From Drosophila persimilis (taxonomy: Eukaryota; Arthropoda; Insecta; Diptera; Drosophilidae): a stretch of 64,000 nucleotides of DNA. Below, one piece after another: positions 22,211 to 33,285 of the stretch. The notes beneath the pieces are model-generated. The model made no database searches. It was not told where the DNA came from and saw nothing but the letters and a program-made list of their open reading frames with translations. Where the stretch lies: the NCBI RefSeq assembly GCF_003286085.1, contig NW_020825448.1:62001-126000 (forward strand), read 5' to 3'. The number at the start of each line of letters is the position of its first letter. Positions within the stretch are counted from its first letter, which is position 1. Both the position numbers and the translations under genes were made by a program.

Positions 22211-25206
22211 GTGCACACACGCGGAACAATTAGCAACATGAATTTGTCAAATCAAATCGAAAAACTTGATGAGGGCAATTACAGTGTATGGCATATGGCC
22301 ATGAAAAGTGTCCTGGTAATGACAGAATTATGGGATGTAGTCTGTGGAAAAGGCAGTGGAGGAGATGCCGCAGCTGTCGAGAAATGGAATAAATTGGATC
22401 AGAAAGCAATGGCGTACATAACCTTAAATGTTAAGGCATCGCAGTTTGTGCACATAAAGACGTGCGAAACATCAGAAGCCATATGGAAAAAATTAAAGGA
22501 ACTGCACATGCCAAAAGGCCCCATCCAAAAGGTGCAACTTTATCAAAAACTTATTCGACTAAATATGCAGCAGGGCGATGATGTTTCCGCCTATGTCAAT
22601 TCTTTTGTAGAGACAATTGAAAAATTGGCGGAACTGGACATAAAACTCCACGATGAGCTAAAAGTCATCATGTTATTGAGCAGTTTGCCCGAATCTTGGG
22701 AAAATTTTGTAGTCGCGATTGAAACGCGTGACGAGCTGCCAAAATTTGAAGATCTTAAAGTAAAAATGCTGGAAGAAGGCACCAGAAAACAGGAGAAGGC
22801 TGAGCGCGAAAATCATTCGGCCACATAAGCAGTATACACACATACACAGCGCAGATCGCGAGAAAACGAGAATGTCGAGAATAACGGAACCAAGAACGAC
22901 GGGAACACAGGCGTAAAGCAACAATTCAAGGGAAAATGTTTCAAATGCGAAAAAACTGGTCATCGAGCAAGCGAGTGCAGATCTAAGAAAAAGGGTAGCA
23001 AAACAAATGGACAAAGAGAACAGGCAAGCAGTTTAATGCACTGTTTTGTCGGAGAGCAGCAAAAGAGAGTTTGGTGCGTAGATAGTGGCGCAACATCGCA
23101 CATGTGTTGCGATCGCAGCATGTTCCTAAACTATGTCGAGAAGGAAACATCGATAATGTTGGCTACAAATAAGTTCGTCTCATCACCCGGATCTGGTAAT
23201 GTTAAAATTCTGGGTGAAAATATTTTAATAAACTTGCAAAAAGTGTTATACGTCCCCGAATTACACATGAATTTTTTCTCAGTGAGCACAGCAGCTAAAT
23301 TCGAGAATTCTACTACATTTATTGGAAAAGTGGCACTGATTAAAAATAAAAAAGGAGAAACAATAATAAAAGCCAAGCAAGAAAACAATTTGTATGTGTA
23401 CAAACAGTGCTCAGAAAAAAGTGCAGTTTATATGGTTTAATAGGTTTGGCCACCTTAATTTCCAAGATTTAAAACAGTTGAACGATAAACAGCTTGTTCA
23501 TGGCATGAACTTTGAAAATGTGAAAATGGAAATCAATTGTGATACATGTAACAGAGCAAAAATATGTGCATTGCCGTTTCAACAGAAGTTAAATCGAACA
23601 ACGGAGCAAGTACTTGAGCTAGTGCATACAGATGTATGTGGCCCAATGAATGTAAAATCGATCGGCGGCAATCGCTATTTTGTGACATTTATTGATGACT
23701 ACTCGCGCAAGATATTTGTATACATTATGCACGCAAAAAGCCAAGTTTTCGAAAAATTCAAAATGTTCAAAAGTTTTGTGGAATGCCAAACGGGCAACAA
23801 AATAAAGGCTGTGCGCAGCGATAATGGCACAGAGTATGTAAATAAGGAATTTTCTGGTTTTTTGAACGAGTGCGGTATACAAAGGCAACTGACGGTTCCC
23901 TACACCCCTCAGCAAAACGGTGTAGCCGAGAGAGCCAATCGAACAATTGTAGAGATGGCAAAAAGTATGCTTAAGCCTTAAGTGGCGGTACACCATTCGA
24001 AGCCTGGAAAGGACGCAAGCCATCAGTAAAACACCTGCGAGTATTCGGATCTCGCGCATTTGCTTTGGATAAGACCAGAAGAAGCAAATTCCAGGCAAAA
24101 GGCAAAGAATACATTTTTGTCGGCTACTCCTTTACAGCAAAAGCTTACCGCCTGTACGATCGAGAGAACCGTACAATAATTGAAAGGCGTGATGTGAAAT
24201 TTATAGAAGGTGAGATTGACACAAAAAGCATTGAGAATTGTGGTATTTCAGATCGAAATGACGATTTCATGACAAATATACTCCGCCTTGAGTCAATTAA
24301 AGTTCCTGATCAACACTCATATGCACCTTTAATTGCTGATCATGCAAATTCCAGCAGTGACTCCAGCGAAGTGGAGGAGGAGTTTTTGAGCGCAAGTGAA
24401 CCTGACGACAATTCCGTGAGTGGTCAAGAGGTGCCACCACAAGAGAATGTAGTACAGCGTGGGCGTGGCAGACCAAAAATCATCCGCAGCGGTCAACCTG
24501 GGCGACCGAAAAAGCAGTACCAGGCAGTGCTCAATAGTTTCCTAAATCAGATGGATGACACTGAGACACCGCAGTCAGTTGCTGAAGCATTGCAAGGCGA
24601 TCATTCTCAAAATTGGAAAGAATCAATGCAAACTGAATACGACGCTCTACAGGAAAATAACACGTGGTCATTGTGTGAACTCCCTCCAGGACAAAAAGCC
24701 ATTGGTTCCAAATGGGTTTTTCGAATTAAGAGAAACAAGGATGGTCTCATCGAGAAGTTCAAATCTCGATTGGTTGCTCAAGGCTGTGGGCAACAATTTG
24801 GAGTAAATTATTGGGAAACGTTTTCACCTGTAATTCGGTACGAGACCATTCGCATGTTGTTCGCAATTGCTGCAGAAAAACAGCTGTATATGCATCAAGT
24901 AGATATATCAAATGCTTACCTGAACAGTAAACTCCATGAGACTGTGTACATGAGGCAGCCTCAGAATTTTGTCGACAAGCATCATCCAGAAAAAGTTCTA
25001 AAGCTGCGTAAAGCACTTTATGGACTCAAGCAATCCGGGCGAGTATGGAACAAAACGCTCGACGAGGTATTGTCTACCATGGGCTTCAAGAGATGTAAGA
25101 ACGAGGCATGCTTGTACGTCAAGAAAGATGAGCAAACATACAGCTATATTGCAGTCTACGTCGACGATTTAATTATCGCATGTCCAAACAAAAATGACAT
25201 AGCCGT
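22211..25206 (+). pseudogene. copia-like gag-protease-integrase-RT (first part)
   Basis: A plausible gag start is the ATG at 22238 (MNLSNQIEKLDEGNYSVW). UBN2/copia-type gag extends to about 22825, where an in-frame TAA (22826-22828) ends it. In the same frame follow a CCHC knuckle (CFKCEKTGHRASEC, about 22939-22980) and protease DSGATSH (23081). A frameshift near 23430 leads into the integrase zinc domain and core (HTDVCGPM, VRSDNGTEYVN, NGVAERANR). A second frameshift and stop (about 23979) returns to the first frame, and RT follows (NTWSLCELPPGQKAIGSKWVF, VDISNAYLN, YVDDLII at about 25158-25178). The BEL element interrupts RT about ten codons after YVDD. Confidence 0.85.
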
Positions 25207-25522
25207 TGTTGCGTGACCTTCCATCCATGGCCACAATTATTAGTTATAGATGGAATTATGAATTATGAAGTCTAGTGTAAGTTAGGCTAGGGCAAAGCGG
25301 GAGCGCAATAAAAGCTCGCTCTCTCGCTCTTGGCGAATTCGCCCCGCTTTGCCACCGTAGGATAGCTAGAGTAAGAGATTGAATTGTGAAGAAACTTTAG
25401 TTGTTCGCCAACCTTGAAATAGATCGAGCGTATCAAGTTTTTCGCCCCGCCAAATAAATAATTTAAATTACAGCCACCCAAAGTTTTCGGTAACTGATTA
25501 GAAAAACTCTTCTAATTTTTCA
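25207..25522 (+). repeat. 5' LTR of BEL element
   Basis: TGTTGCGTGACC...TAATTTTTCA, 316 bp, with AATAAA motifs, followed at once by tggcgcccccgggtggac, the likely primer-binding site. I see no difference from the 3' LTR. Confidence 0.93.
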
Positions 25523-26562
25523 TGGCGCCCCCGGGTGGACTGTAAAGTGAATTATAGGCAACAAAAAACAAGTGACAGTGACACAAGAAATTGCAGTATA
25601 CATATGCAAACATATTCGTTGCCCGCGTCGTGTGTGTGTGCAATCGGCAATCAATTTTTGTAAAATATCATCGCGTCGGTCGCGCCAACAATAATTTTGT
25701 GCAATTCTGCTACCGCCGAGGGATGCCCTGCGAAAAAGACAGGAAAGTAGCAGTTGGATTCAAAAATCCAAAAGAGGAATCAGAGGTATTTGTGCAGAAA
25801 ATTGAAGGCTGAGCTAAAGACATTCAGATCTTTCTTTGAGGTGTCTTGTGCTGAATACATTGCACATCGCCTTCAATTCTAGGCACAGACGTATGATACA
25901 TATATAGTAGAGCTTGATTGCATGCATTTTGTTATTAATTGCATAAATATAACTAAAAACATAAATACATACATACATATCGACCCAAACAGACATACAT
26001 ATGTGAACCGCTATTTGGACGCAACAGTTATACATATGTACATACATACATACATCTTTCGTTTACTGCAATCACTGTCAACGCCCCCCCCCCCCCCCCC
26101 CCCATTTTATTTTGTTCTACCTTTCTCGTCGTTAGAACAAAGTTTGTTCGTTCGTTCACCCAAGCCACGGCGTATAGAAAATATCCACACATACATACAA
26201 GCAGCAGCACCGGTGCATTATTTCGTTTTCGCTTTCGCTTCTCCACTGCTGCTTGCGTTGTATTTGTTGGGAGAATTTTCGTTGCCGCTCTTGAGCTTAA
26301 CGGTGCGCCAAGTGACGTGCTACCCTACATCCAACGGGTATATTGTTTTCGGCTGTTACTTGCCAAGTGACGCGCTACCCTGTATCTAACGGGTATATTG
26401 TTTTCGGCTGTTACTTGCAACAACTCTTTCCCTTGATACCTCGTGCATCGACATTCAATTAAAATTCGTTTTCGATTATCGTTCTCGTTCAAAAATTTAA
26501 AATTAAAAAAAAAAAAAAAAAAAAATATTAATAATAAATATATAAATAAAAACACAACCATT
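25523..26562 (+). other. BEL element leader (about 1 kb, noncoding)
   Basis: This long leader contains a primer site at its start, scattered cataca/catatg microsatellites, and a run of about 21 C (26082-26103). A direct repeat of about 55 bp follows (26308-26418; gtgacgtgctaccctacatc versus gtgacgcgctaccctgtatc). A run of about 19 A precedes the start codon. Short open frames have no recognisable domain. Confidence 0.7.
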
Positions 26563-29500
26563 ATGGCAGAAAAAAGTAAACCCACTCTTGAAGACTTAAA
26601 GATTAAGCTCAAAAGTAGAGTAAAAAGCATTCGCCGCTTAGAGGATCGATTAGATCAAGGGTCGATTCCTTTGCAATTACCGGAATTACAATGTAGATTA
26701 GATTGTTTGAATGCTTCAATTGAAAAGGCTAACCATTTGCAGGAGCAAATCGAGGATATAACAGGTGATGATGCATATGCAGCCGAGTTGGAAGAGCTGA
26801 TAATTGTCACCAAAGTAAAGATAATGTCGCTTATCGCCGCCTTTGATGCAGCAAGCGAGACGAAGCCAGTGTCTTCTTCAGCCCCAACTCATGCTAGACT
26901 TCCGAAATTGGCATTACCCAAATTTAGTGGTAAACACTCGGAATTCAAAAATTTCATTAGCCTTTTTGAAAGACTAGTCCATAGCGACAACAGCATACCG
27001 GTGATCGAAAAATTTAATCATTTGATTTCGTGCCTCTCTGATGAAGCATTAGGAACAATAAAGGCGTTCCAAGTCACCGAGGCAAATTATGAAAAGGCCA
27101 TGGCTGGCCTAAAACGAGTGTATGACAACGATTATTTGATTTTCACGAATAATATTTCCACATTGTTCAATCTGCCGAGAATGTCGCATCAATCTGCATC
27201 ATCTCTAAGAACTCTAATCGATACTGTTTCGTCGATTTACGGATCGTTACTGTCGATCGGAGATGATACAACAATTTCGAATGCAATGCTCATTCATCTC
27301 GTTTTAAACAGAGTCGACCCAGTGACGAAACAAAAGTGGGATGAACAGCTTACTTATGAGAAGTTGCCGCTTTGGTCCGACTTTGAGAAAGTCTTGAATC
27401 GTCGATACCAGCATCTGTCTGCTGAAGAATCGACCAAGCCAAGGCAAGACAAAGTCATGCCAAGCAAGCAACATAATCGCAGTTCATTTGCTTGTTCTTC
27501 CACTTCCACCAACAGTAGAACTCAGCAAACTTGTAGCTACTGCAATTCAGGAGACCATGTAGTGTCAAATTGGCCTTCATTTTCGCGTCTCTCGGTGATG
27601 CAAAGGTTTGAGTTTGCTAAGTCGGCATCCCTATGCATTAATTGTCTGCGAAAAGGCCACGCTGTTGTAAAATGCAAAGCCAATAAATGTCGAGTGTGCA
27701 GCCGCTCACATCATACATTATTGCATCGATACACAGTGTCGGCTAATAGTCTCGCGTTGCCACCACCCCAAGAGAGTCCTTCTCCTCCATCAAATCAGAA
27801 TCAACCTTCCACGTCACATGTTTTGCATGCGACAGCGTTGGACAGGGTAATTCTGGCTACGTCGATCGTAAGCGTCCGAACTAAGAGCGGTGAACACATT
27901 CTGGCCAGAGCTCTGCTCGACTCTGGATCACAAACAAATTTCATTACCGAGGACCTCGCTAATCGCTTACAGATCCGTAGAGAGGAGTCCTGTATTAACT
28001 TGCTTGGAATTGGTGAATCTAATTCCCAAGTAAAGGATAAAATACACACAGTGGTGAAGTCGCGAATAAATGGTAGTGAGTTCTCCTTTGATTTTTGGAT
28101 CCTGAAATCAATTTCAGGTTATCACCCTGACCAGTCAGTGAATGTGACTGACTGGCGAATCCCAGAGAACCTACCACTGGCAGACCCTTATTTCTACAAG
28201 CCACAAAGAATAGATATGTTAATTGGAGCAGAATCGTTCTTTGAATTATTAGCTGTTGGTCAAATTAAACAAGGTCCTGACTTTCCAACTCTTCAGAAAA
28301 CCCTTCTTGGTTGGGTTGTGTCGGGAAAATATGTTTCCAGGAGTTCTGCTCCTCAAATTACAAACAGTTTGAGTTGCAGTGAAGAGTTGCTAGTATCCAT
28401 CGATAGGACCTTGAAAAAGTTTTGGTCACTGGAAGAAATGCCATCTACCAAGAAAATTGCCACACCTGAGCACAAGCTATGTGAAGAACACTATCGTAAG
28501 ACGACTCAGGTACTATCATCAGGTCGGTTCGAAGTAAGGCTCCCGTTTAAATCAGATCCAAATTGTTTAGGAAACTCCTTTGAGGTTGCGAAACGGCGGT
28601 TTTTGTCGCTTGAAAGACGATTGCATCGTGACCCTGAGTTGAAGAAAATGTACTTGGAATTCATGGAAGAGTACCTCTCCTTAGGTCATATGTCTCCTAC
28701 TGACAATACGATTCCGTCTACTCCACACTACGTAATCCCTCATCAGTGTGTTCTGAGGCCCCAAAGTACGTCTACCAAGCTCCGAGTCGTGTTCGATGCT
28801 TCGTCCAAGACGTCCTCACAGGTGGCCTTAAATGACATTCTGATGGTGGGACCTACCATTCAAGAGGAATTATACTCGACACTGCTCCGTTTCCGTCTGC
28901 ACAGGTTTGCCCTGACTGCTGATGTTAAAAAGATGTATCGCCAAGTGATGGTGAACGAAGCGGATCGGCAGTTTCAGCTCATAGTGTGGAGAAGAGACCC
29001 TTCTGAATCCTTGAGATTATACAAGCTCAACACTGTAACCTATGGGACTGGACCAGCCCCATTCTTAGCTATCCGGTGTTTGAAAAGGTTGAGTGAGTCT
29101 GCGAAGCTCTCATTCCCTAGAGCTGCTAACGTTATTGGGTCCGACTTTTACGTCGATGACTTGTTGACTGGTGCTGCATGCGTAGAGGAGCTAAGGGCAA
29201 TTAAGTCCGAAGTGTCTCAGGTTCTTCAGACCGCAGGGTTTGAGTTGACTAAGTGGTTTTCAAACTCACCCGAGATCACCGCATCTGAGAGCACAGCCAA
29301 ACCCATAACAATCTCGGATTCAGAGTCGACAAAGGCGTTAGGAATCTCATGGTTACCTACTGACGATGCCTTTAAGTTCAAAATTGACAATTCAGTTATG
29401 GGTCTCCGAGCGACAAAACGGAACATACTATCGGTGACATCAAAGTTGTTTGACCCCCTAGGTTTATTAAGTCCTATCGTTATAAAAGGCAAGATCCTAT

Positions 29501-31710
29501 TGCAGGAGCTTTGGCTTAACAAACTAGATTGGGATGAGTCGATCCCGCTGCATTTGGAAACAGCGTGGAATAAGTTGAAAAATACACTATCTCAATTGGA
29601 AGACATATCCATATCTCGGTTTGTGTATTCCGATCCGATGTCACCGGTTCAAATACATGCCTTTGCTGACGCCTCCATGAGAGCGTATGGAGCGTGCGTC
29701 TATATACGTAGCAGAACTGCAGAAGGTTTAAAAGTATCATTGTTGACTTCGAAATCCAAAGTAGCGCCGCTCAAGACCAAAACGCTCCCAAGGCTTGAGT
29801 TATGTGCCGCTCACCTTCTCGCAGATCTCTGTCACAGAATCAAGCCCCTATTAAACGTGCCCATTGAACGAGTCGTTTATTGGTCGGATTCAGAGGTAAC
29901 TCTCCATTGGATCCGGTCTCATCCATCGTCGCTGTCGACGTTCGTTTCAAATAGAGTGGCTGAGATTCAAGAGTGGTCAGATGATGCTACGTGGCGGCAT
30001 GTACCCACGAAACAGAACCCAGCAGATATTGTCTCAAGAGGTTGTGACGTCGACGAAATCGTTCAGTCAATTTGGTTCGAAGGACCATCATTTCTGAAAG
30101 AGGAAGAAGAAAACTGGCCCAAGAACGCTCATTTCGAACACTCCGATGATCTTCAGCTGGAAAAGAGGAAGACTGCGGTCGGGCTGACCGCGGCTGTGCG
30201 AAGTTCGGAGCTGTTAGATGTCATCGAGGGATTCTCGTCACATCTCAAACTGCTTAGAGTGTTCGTGTATGTGTTCCGCTTTATAAGAAAATGTAAAGAC
30301 CCAAGCCTAAAATTCGAAAAAACTATCTCACCGACCGAATACAATGAAGCCTTTTATAAAATTGTCGAAATCGTCCAGCATCACGAGTATCAAGGAGAAA
30401 TCGAAAAGGTTAGGAAAGGATCTACAATTGGTCCTAGTCTTCAGCGGTTGAACCCATTCATCCATGAAGACACAGGGACTTGGTGTAACTTTTCGTTGTT
30501 GCGAGTGGGGGGGCGACTAGCTAAAGCTCCTATATCATACGATGCCAAGTTTCCTCTGCTTTTGACTAAGCGCTCGCAATTCGTGCGAAGCTATATTCGT
30601 CATCTGCACCATTCGAATTTTCATGTCGGCCCACGAGCACTTGTGAGCATCCTTCGACAGAGCGTGTGGATAGTGAACGCTCAGGAGGTCTGCCGTCAGA
30701 CAGTTCGATCCTGTATGCGCTGTTTTAAATGCAAGCCTCGATTGCTGACGCAACTCATGGGGAATTTACCCGCAGATCGACTCCGTGCTCTCCGCCCATT
30801 TTCAATTTGCGGCGTTGATTTTTGTGGACCAGTGCACACGACATTGAAAATTCGCGGAAGGCCCCCATACAAGTCATACATTGCGCTTTTTGTTTGTTTT
30901 GCGTCCAAGGCGGTTCACCTAGAAATAGTTTCCGATCTAACCACTGATTGTTTTTTGTTGGCTTTTCAAAGGTTCGTCGGGCGCCGAGGATATCCCCAAG
31001 TCGTTCATTGCGACAACGGGACGAACTTCGTCGGAGCGAGCCGCCATCTCAGCGCTCTGCGGATCAGGCTCAAGGAGCAGGGAGACGCAATTCGCGACTT
31101 TGCGTCAAAAAACGGATGCGAATTTGCGTTCATACCGCCGCGAGCTCCTCACATGGGAGGGCTATGGGAGGCAGGTGTAAAAACTGCCAAGAGCCTACTC
31201 CTACGGGCGGTAGGCAGCGCGCTCCTAACCGCCGAAGAGCTCGCCACAGTCCTCGTCGGCATCGAGGCCATAATGAACTCGAGGCCGCTGGGAGCCATCA
31301 GCCAAGATCCAAGCGACGGCGAGGCCCTAACACCCGGGCACCTGCTGACAGGCGGGTCGCTCATCGCCCCCCCAGCACTGCGGACTCCGGACCAGGAGAG
31401 TCTCAGTTGCTTGCGGCGATGGCGACTTGTCTCGTCAGTCAGGCAAGCGTTTTGGCAGCGATGGTCCCGCGAATATGTCCTGGGGCTGCAAATTCGGGGC
31501 AAATGGCACCAGCAGCAACCGAACCTCGAGGAAGGAGACCTCGTCATCGTGGCCGAGGACAATCTGCCGCCTCAGGAGTGGCTCGTAGGGAGGGTCATAG
31601 CCACGCACGCAGGAGAGGACGGCATGGTCAGGGTCGTCGAAATAAGGACTAGCACTGGAGCGGTTTTTCGGCGGCCCATACACAAATTAGCGCCGCTCCC
31701 AATGTGTTGA
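26563..31710 (+). CDS. BEL Gag-Pol polyprotein, intact
   Basis: I place the start at 26563 (MAEKSKPTLEDLK): the frame is open 40 codons further upstream, but only through a poly-A stretch reading poly-Lys. Domains: coiled-coil Gag N-terminus; DUF1759 Gag (about 113-200); CCHC region (first knuckle C324-C327-H332 then Trp337 instead of Cys; second knuckle from C358); protease DSG (453-455); BEL RT with TADVKKMYRQV (D787) and YVDD (863-866); RNase H (SDSEVTLHW, ADIVSRG); integrase HHCC then Asp1419, Asp1484, Glu1536; DUF5641-like C-terminus. All polymerase and integrase catalytic residues are present. The Trp337 change in the first zinc knuckle could weaken RNA packaging. Integrase-end codons are noticeably GC-richer than the gag part. 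Confidence 0.93.
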   Translation: MAEKSKPTLEDLKIKLKSRVKSIRRLEDRLDQGSIPLQLPELQCRLDCLNASIEKANHLQEQIEDITGDDAYAAELEELIIVTKVKIMSLIAAFDAASETKPVSSSAPTHARLPKLALPKFSGKHSEFKNFISLFERLVHSDNSIPVIEKFNHLISCLSDEALGTIKAFQVTEANYEKAMAGLKRVYDNDYLIFTNNISTLFNLPRMSHQSASSLRTLIDTVSSIYGSLLSIGDDTTISNAMLIHLVLNRVDPVTKQKWDEQLTYEKLPLWSDFEKVLNRRYQHLSAEESTKPRQDKVMPSKQHNRSSFACSSTSTNSRTQQTCSYCNSGDHVVSNWPSFSRLSVMQRFEFAKSASLCINCLRKGHAVVKCKANKCRVCSRSHHTLLHRYTVSANSLALPPPQESPSPPSNQNQPSTSHVLHATALDRVILATSIVSVRTKSGEHILARALLDSGSQTNFITEDLANRLQIRREESCINLLGIGESNSQVKDKIHTVVKSRINGSEFSFDFWILKSISGYHPDQSVNVTDWRIPENLPLADPYFYKPQRIDMLIGAESFFELLAVGQIKQGPDFPTLQKTLLGWVVSGKYVSRSSAPQITNSLSCSEELLVSIDRTLKKFWSLEEMPSTKKIATPEHKLCEEHYRKTTQVLSSGRFEVRLPFKSDPNCLGNSFEVAKRRFLSLERRLHRDPELKKMYLEFMEEYLSLGHMSPTDNTIPSTPHYVIPHQCVLRPQSTSTKLRVVFDASSKTSSQVALNDILMVGPTIQEELYSTLLRFRLHRFALTADVKKMYRQVMVNEADRQFQLIVWRRDPSESLRLYKLNTVTYGTGPAPFLAIRCLKRLSESAKLSFPRAANVIGSDFYVDDLLTGAACVEELRAIKSEVSQVLQTAGFELTKWFSNSPEITASESTAKPITISDSESTKALGISWLPTDDAFKFKIDNSVMGLRATKRNILSVTSKLFDPLGLLSPIVIKGKILLQELWLNKLDWDESIPLHLETAWNKLKNTLSQLEDISISRFVYSDPMSPVQIHAFADASMRAYGACVYIRSRTAEGLKVSLLTSKSKVAPLKTKTLPRLELCAAHLLADLCHRIKPLLNVPIERVVYWSDSEVTLHWIRSHPSSLSTFVSNRVAEIQEWSDDATWRHVPTKQNPADIVSRGCDVDEIVQSIWFEGPSFLKEEEENWPKNAHFEHSDDLQLEKRKTAVGLTAAVRSSELLDVIEGFSSHLKLLRVFVYVFRFIRKCKDPSLKFEKTISPTEYNEAFYKIVEIVQHHEYQGEIEKVRKGSTIGPSLQRLNPFIHEDTGTWCNFSLLRVGGRLAKAPISYDAKFPLLLTKRSQFVRSYIRHLHHSNFHVGPRALVSILRQSVWIVNAQEVCRQTVRSCMRCFKCKPRLLTQLMGNLPADRLRALRPFSICGVDFCGPVHTTLKIRGRPPYKSYIALFVCFASKAVHLEIVSDLTTDCFLLAFQRFVGRRGYPQVVHCDNGTNFVGASRHLSALRIRLKEQGDAIRDFASKNGCEFAFIPPRAPHMGGLWEAGVKTAKSLLLRAVGSALLTAEELATVLVGIEAIMNSRPLGAISQDPSDGEALTPGHLLTGGSLIAPPALRTPDQESLSCLRRWRLVSSVRQAFWQRWSREYVLGLQIRGKWHQQQPNLEEGDLVIVAEDNLPPQEWLVGRVIATHAGEDGMVRVVEIRTSTGAVFRRPIHKLAPLPMC

Positions 31711-31738
31711 AGCCGATGCAGGCGTTCAACGGGGCCGG

Positions 31739-32054
31739 TGTTGCGTGACCTTCCATCCATGGCCACAATTATTAGTTATAGATGGAATTATGAATTATGA
31801 AGTCTAGTGTAAGTTAGGCTAGGGCAAAGCGGGAGCGCAATAAAAGCTCGCTCTCTCGCTCTTGGCGAATTCGCCCCGCTTTGCCACCGTAGGATAGCTA
31901 GAGTAAGAGATTGAATTGTGAAGAAACTTTAGTTGTTCGCCAACCTTGAAATAGATCGAGCGTATCAAGTTTTTCGCCCCGCCAAATAAATAATTTAAAT
32001 TACAGCCACCCAAAGTTTTCGGTAACTGATTAGAAAAACTCTTCTAATTTTTCA
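31739..32054 (+). repeat. 3' LTR of BEL element
   Basis: It matches 25207-25522 over its full 316 bp by eye. A polypurine-like acggggccgg precedes it. LTR identity implies a recent insertion. Confidence 0.93.
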
Positions 32055-32059
32055 GCCGT

Positions 32060-32974
32060 AATTAAGAAGAAGATCGCATCAAACTTCAAGATGCACGATG
32101 GCGGACCCATAAACTTTTTCCTAGGAATGGAAATTGAGCGAGACGGTGAACAGGGTTCGATTTCGTTTTGCCAGAAATCGCATATTCAAGGACTATTGGA
32201 CACGTATGGCATGAGCAAGTGCCGTCCAGTCAGCACACCGCTCGACCCGGGCTATCAAGTTGGCTGCATTGATAATAATTGTGTCAAGGTAAATGTAACA
32301 CAATATCAGTCATTAATTGGTTCCCTTATGTATTTAGCAGTCTTGAGCCGACCGGACATTTTGCACGCAGTAAGCAAACTGTCGCAACGAAATACTGATC
32401 CCCATGCAGAACACGAGACGGCTGCAAAACACATTCTAAGGTATCTGGCTGGTACGAAGAATTTGGACATCTCATACCGCAAGTGTGGTGAACCAGTAAG
32501 AGGTTTCGCTGATGCTGACTGGGCCAATGACAGGCTCGATAGAAGATCTTATAGTGGATACGCATTCTTCCTAGCAGGCAGTGCTTTTTCTTGGACTTCA
32601 ACTAAGCAAAGTGTTGTCGCGTTGAGCAGCACTGAAGCTGAATACATAGCACTATCTATGGCTGCTAAAGAGGCTATTTATTTACGAAGACTTCTCGACG
32701 AGATTGGTTGGTCAACTGTTACAGAGCCTTTAACCATCTATGGCGACAACATCAGTTCGCAACATATTGCTCAAAATCCGGTACATCACAAACGCACGAA
32801 GCACATTGATATTAAGTATCATTTTGTTCGCGAAAAAGTAGAATGTAATGAAATTATACTAGAATACGTATCGACAAACGGCAATGTTGAAGATCTACTA
32901 ACAAAATGTTTAAGCAAGAAAAAACACGACGACTTTGTTAAATTACTTGGAATGACAAAGTTAAACATGCGGTA
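32060..32974 (+). pseudogene. copia-like RT/RNase H (second part)
   Basis: This resumes the copia-like frame after the BEL target repeat: RT thumb (KFQMHDGGPINFFLGMEIE-like start), the segment RPDILHAVSKLSQ, then RNase H with GFADADWAND, SSTEAEYIALS, YGDNISSQHIA and a C-terminal HIDIKYHFVRE...VEDLLTK. It ends at 32973-32975. No internal stop is seen in this part. Confidence 0.88.
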
Positions 32975-33015
32975 GTTAGTTTAAAATGATAATAAGTATG
33001 TAGCTTAAGAAGAAG

Positions 33016-33222
33016 TGTTAAAAATGTAATCGATACTATTGTTTGAATAAGCAACAATTATCTGGCAACACTGTATTGTATCGTGCTCATAATGTATATA
33101 CCACTTTACTCACTCTAAAATAAACGTTTAACCGAACCACTACGTGTCTCTTGTATCAGCTCCGTTTTATATATAGCTTATATATAGAACGGTAAACTAA
33201 AACGGTACAATTATATCCAACA
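33016..33222 (+). repeat. 3' LTR of copia-like element
   Basis: 207 bp, preceded by a polypurine tract aagaagaag and followed by the TTTTG target repeat. It is shorter than the 5' LTR by about 13 bp in the tatata/tactcac region. Confidence 0.9.
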
Positions 33223-33227
33223 TTTTG

Positions 33228-33285
33228 TATTTTCAAAAAGTCGTCAATATAACAAAAGTCAGCATACATTTTCTGGAAAAAATAT
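33228..33285 (-). pseudogene. env: Errantivirus env, 5' piece beside the copia-like insertion (U2)
   Basis: On the minus strand a ttttttccag acceptor-like motif (about 33270-33280) is followed by an ATG and a short open stretch. Across the TTTTG target repeat it is in frame with the env part at 20897-21892. A spliced env transcript is the usual gypsy mode of expression; the acceptor-like site fits that but is unproven. Confidence 0.55.

Larger units (their letters stand above)
25207..32054 (+). mobile_element. BEL/Pao retrotransposon, apparently intact, no env
   Basis: Two 316-bp LTRs (25207-25522, 31739-32054) appear identical by eye, and the target duplication GCCGT is perfect (25202-25206, 32055-32059). 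It encodes one uninterrupted 1715-residue polyprotein. Total length is 6848 bp. It lies inside copia-like RT and is therefore the youngest layer of this nest. Confidence 0.93.
21893..33222 (+). mobile_element. copia-like retrotransposon, interrupted by a BEL element
   Basis: LTRs 21893-22112 and 33016-33222 (TGTTAAAAATG...TATATCCAACA) are flanked by the target duplication TTTTG (21888-21892, 33223-33227). A primer site ttggttatgggcccag directly after the 5' LTR matches the initiator-methionine-tRNA type used by copia and 1731. Domain order gag, protease, integrase, RT, RNase H is diagnostic of Ty1/copia. Without the BEL insertion it is about 4.5 kb. It sits in errantivirus env in the opposite orientation. 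Confidence 0.9.

Noticed and set aside
25591..25812. 73-codon frame in the BEL leader
   Set aside because: No recognisable domain and it lies between primer site and gag; no support as a gene.
26443..26562. Upstream start for the BEL polyprotein
   Set aside because: The extra 40 residues are read through a poly-A run (poly-Lys); the ATG at 26563 gives a typical Gag N-terminus.
30948..31652. 234-codon plus-strand Arg-rich frame
   Set aside because: Shadow of the GC-rich integrase end of the BEL polyprotein in another frame.
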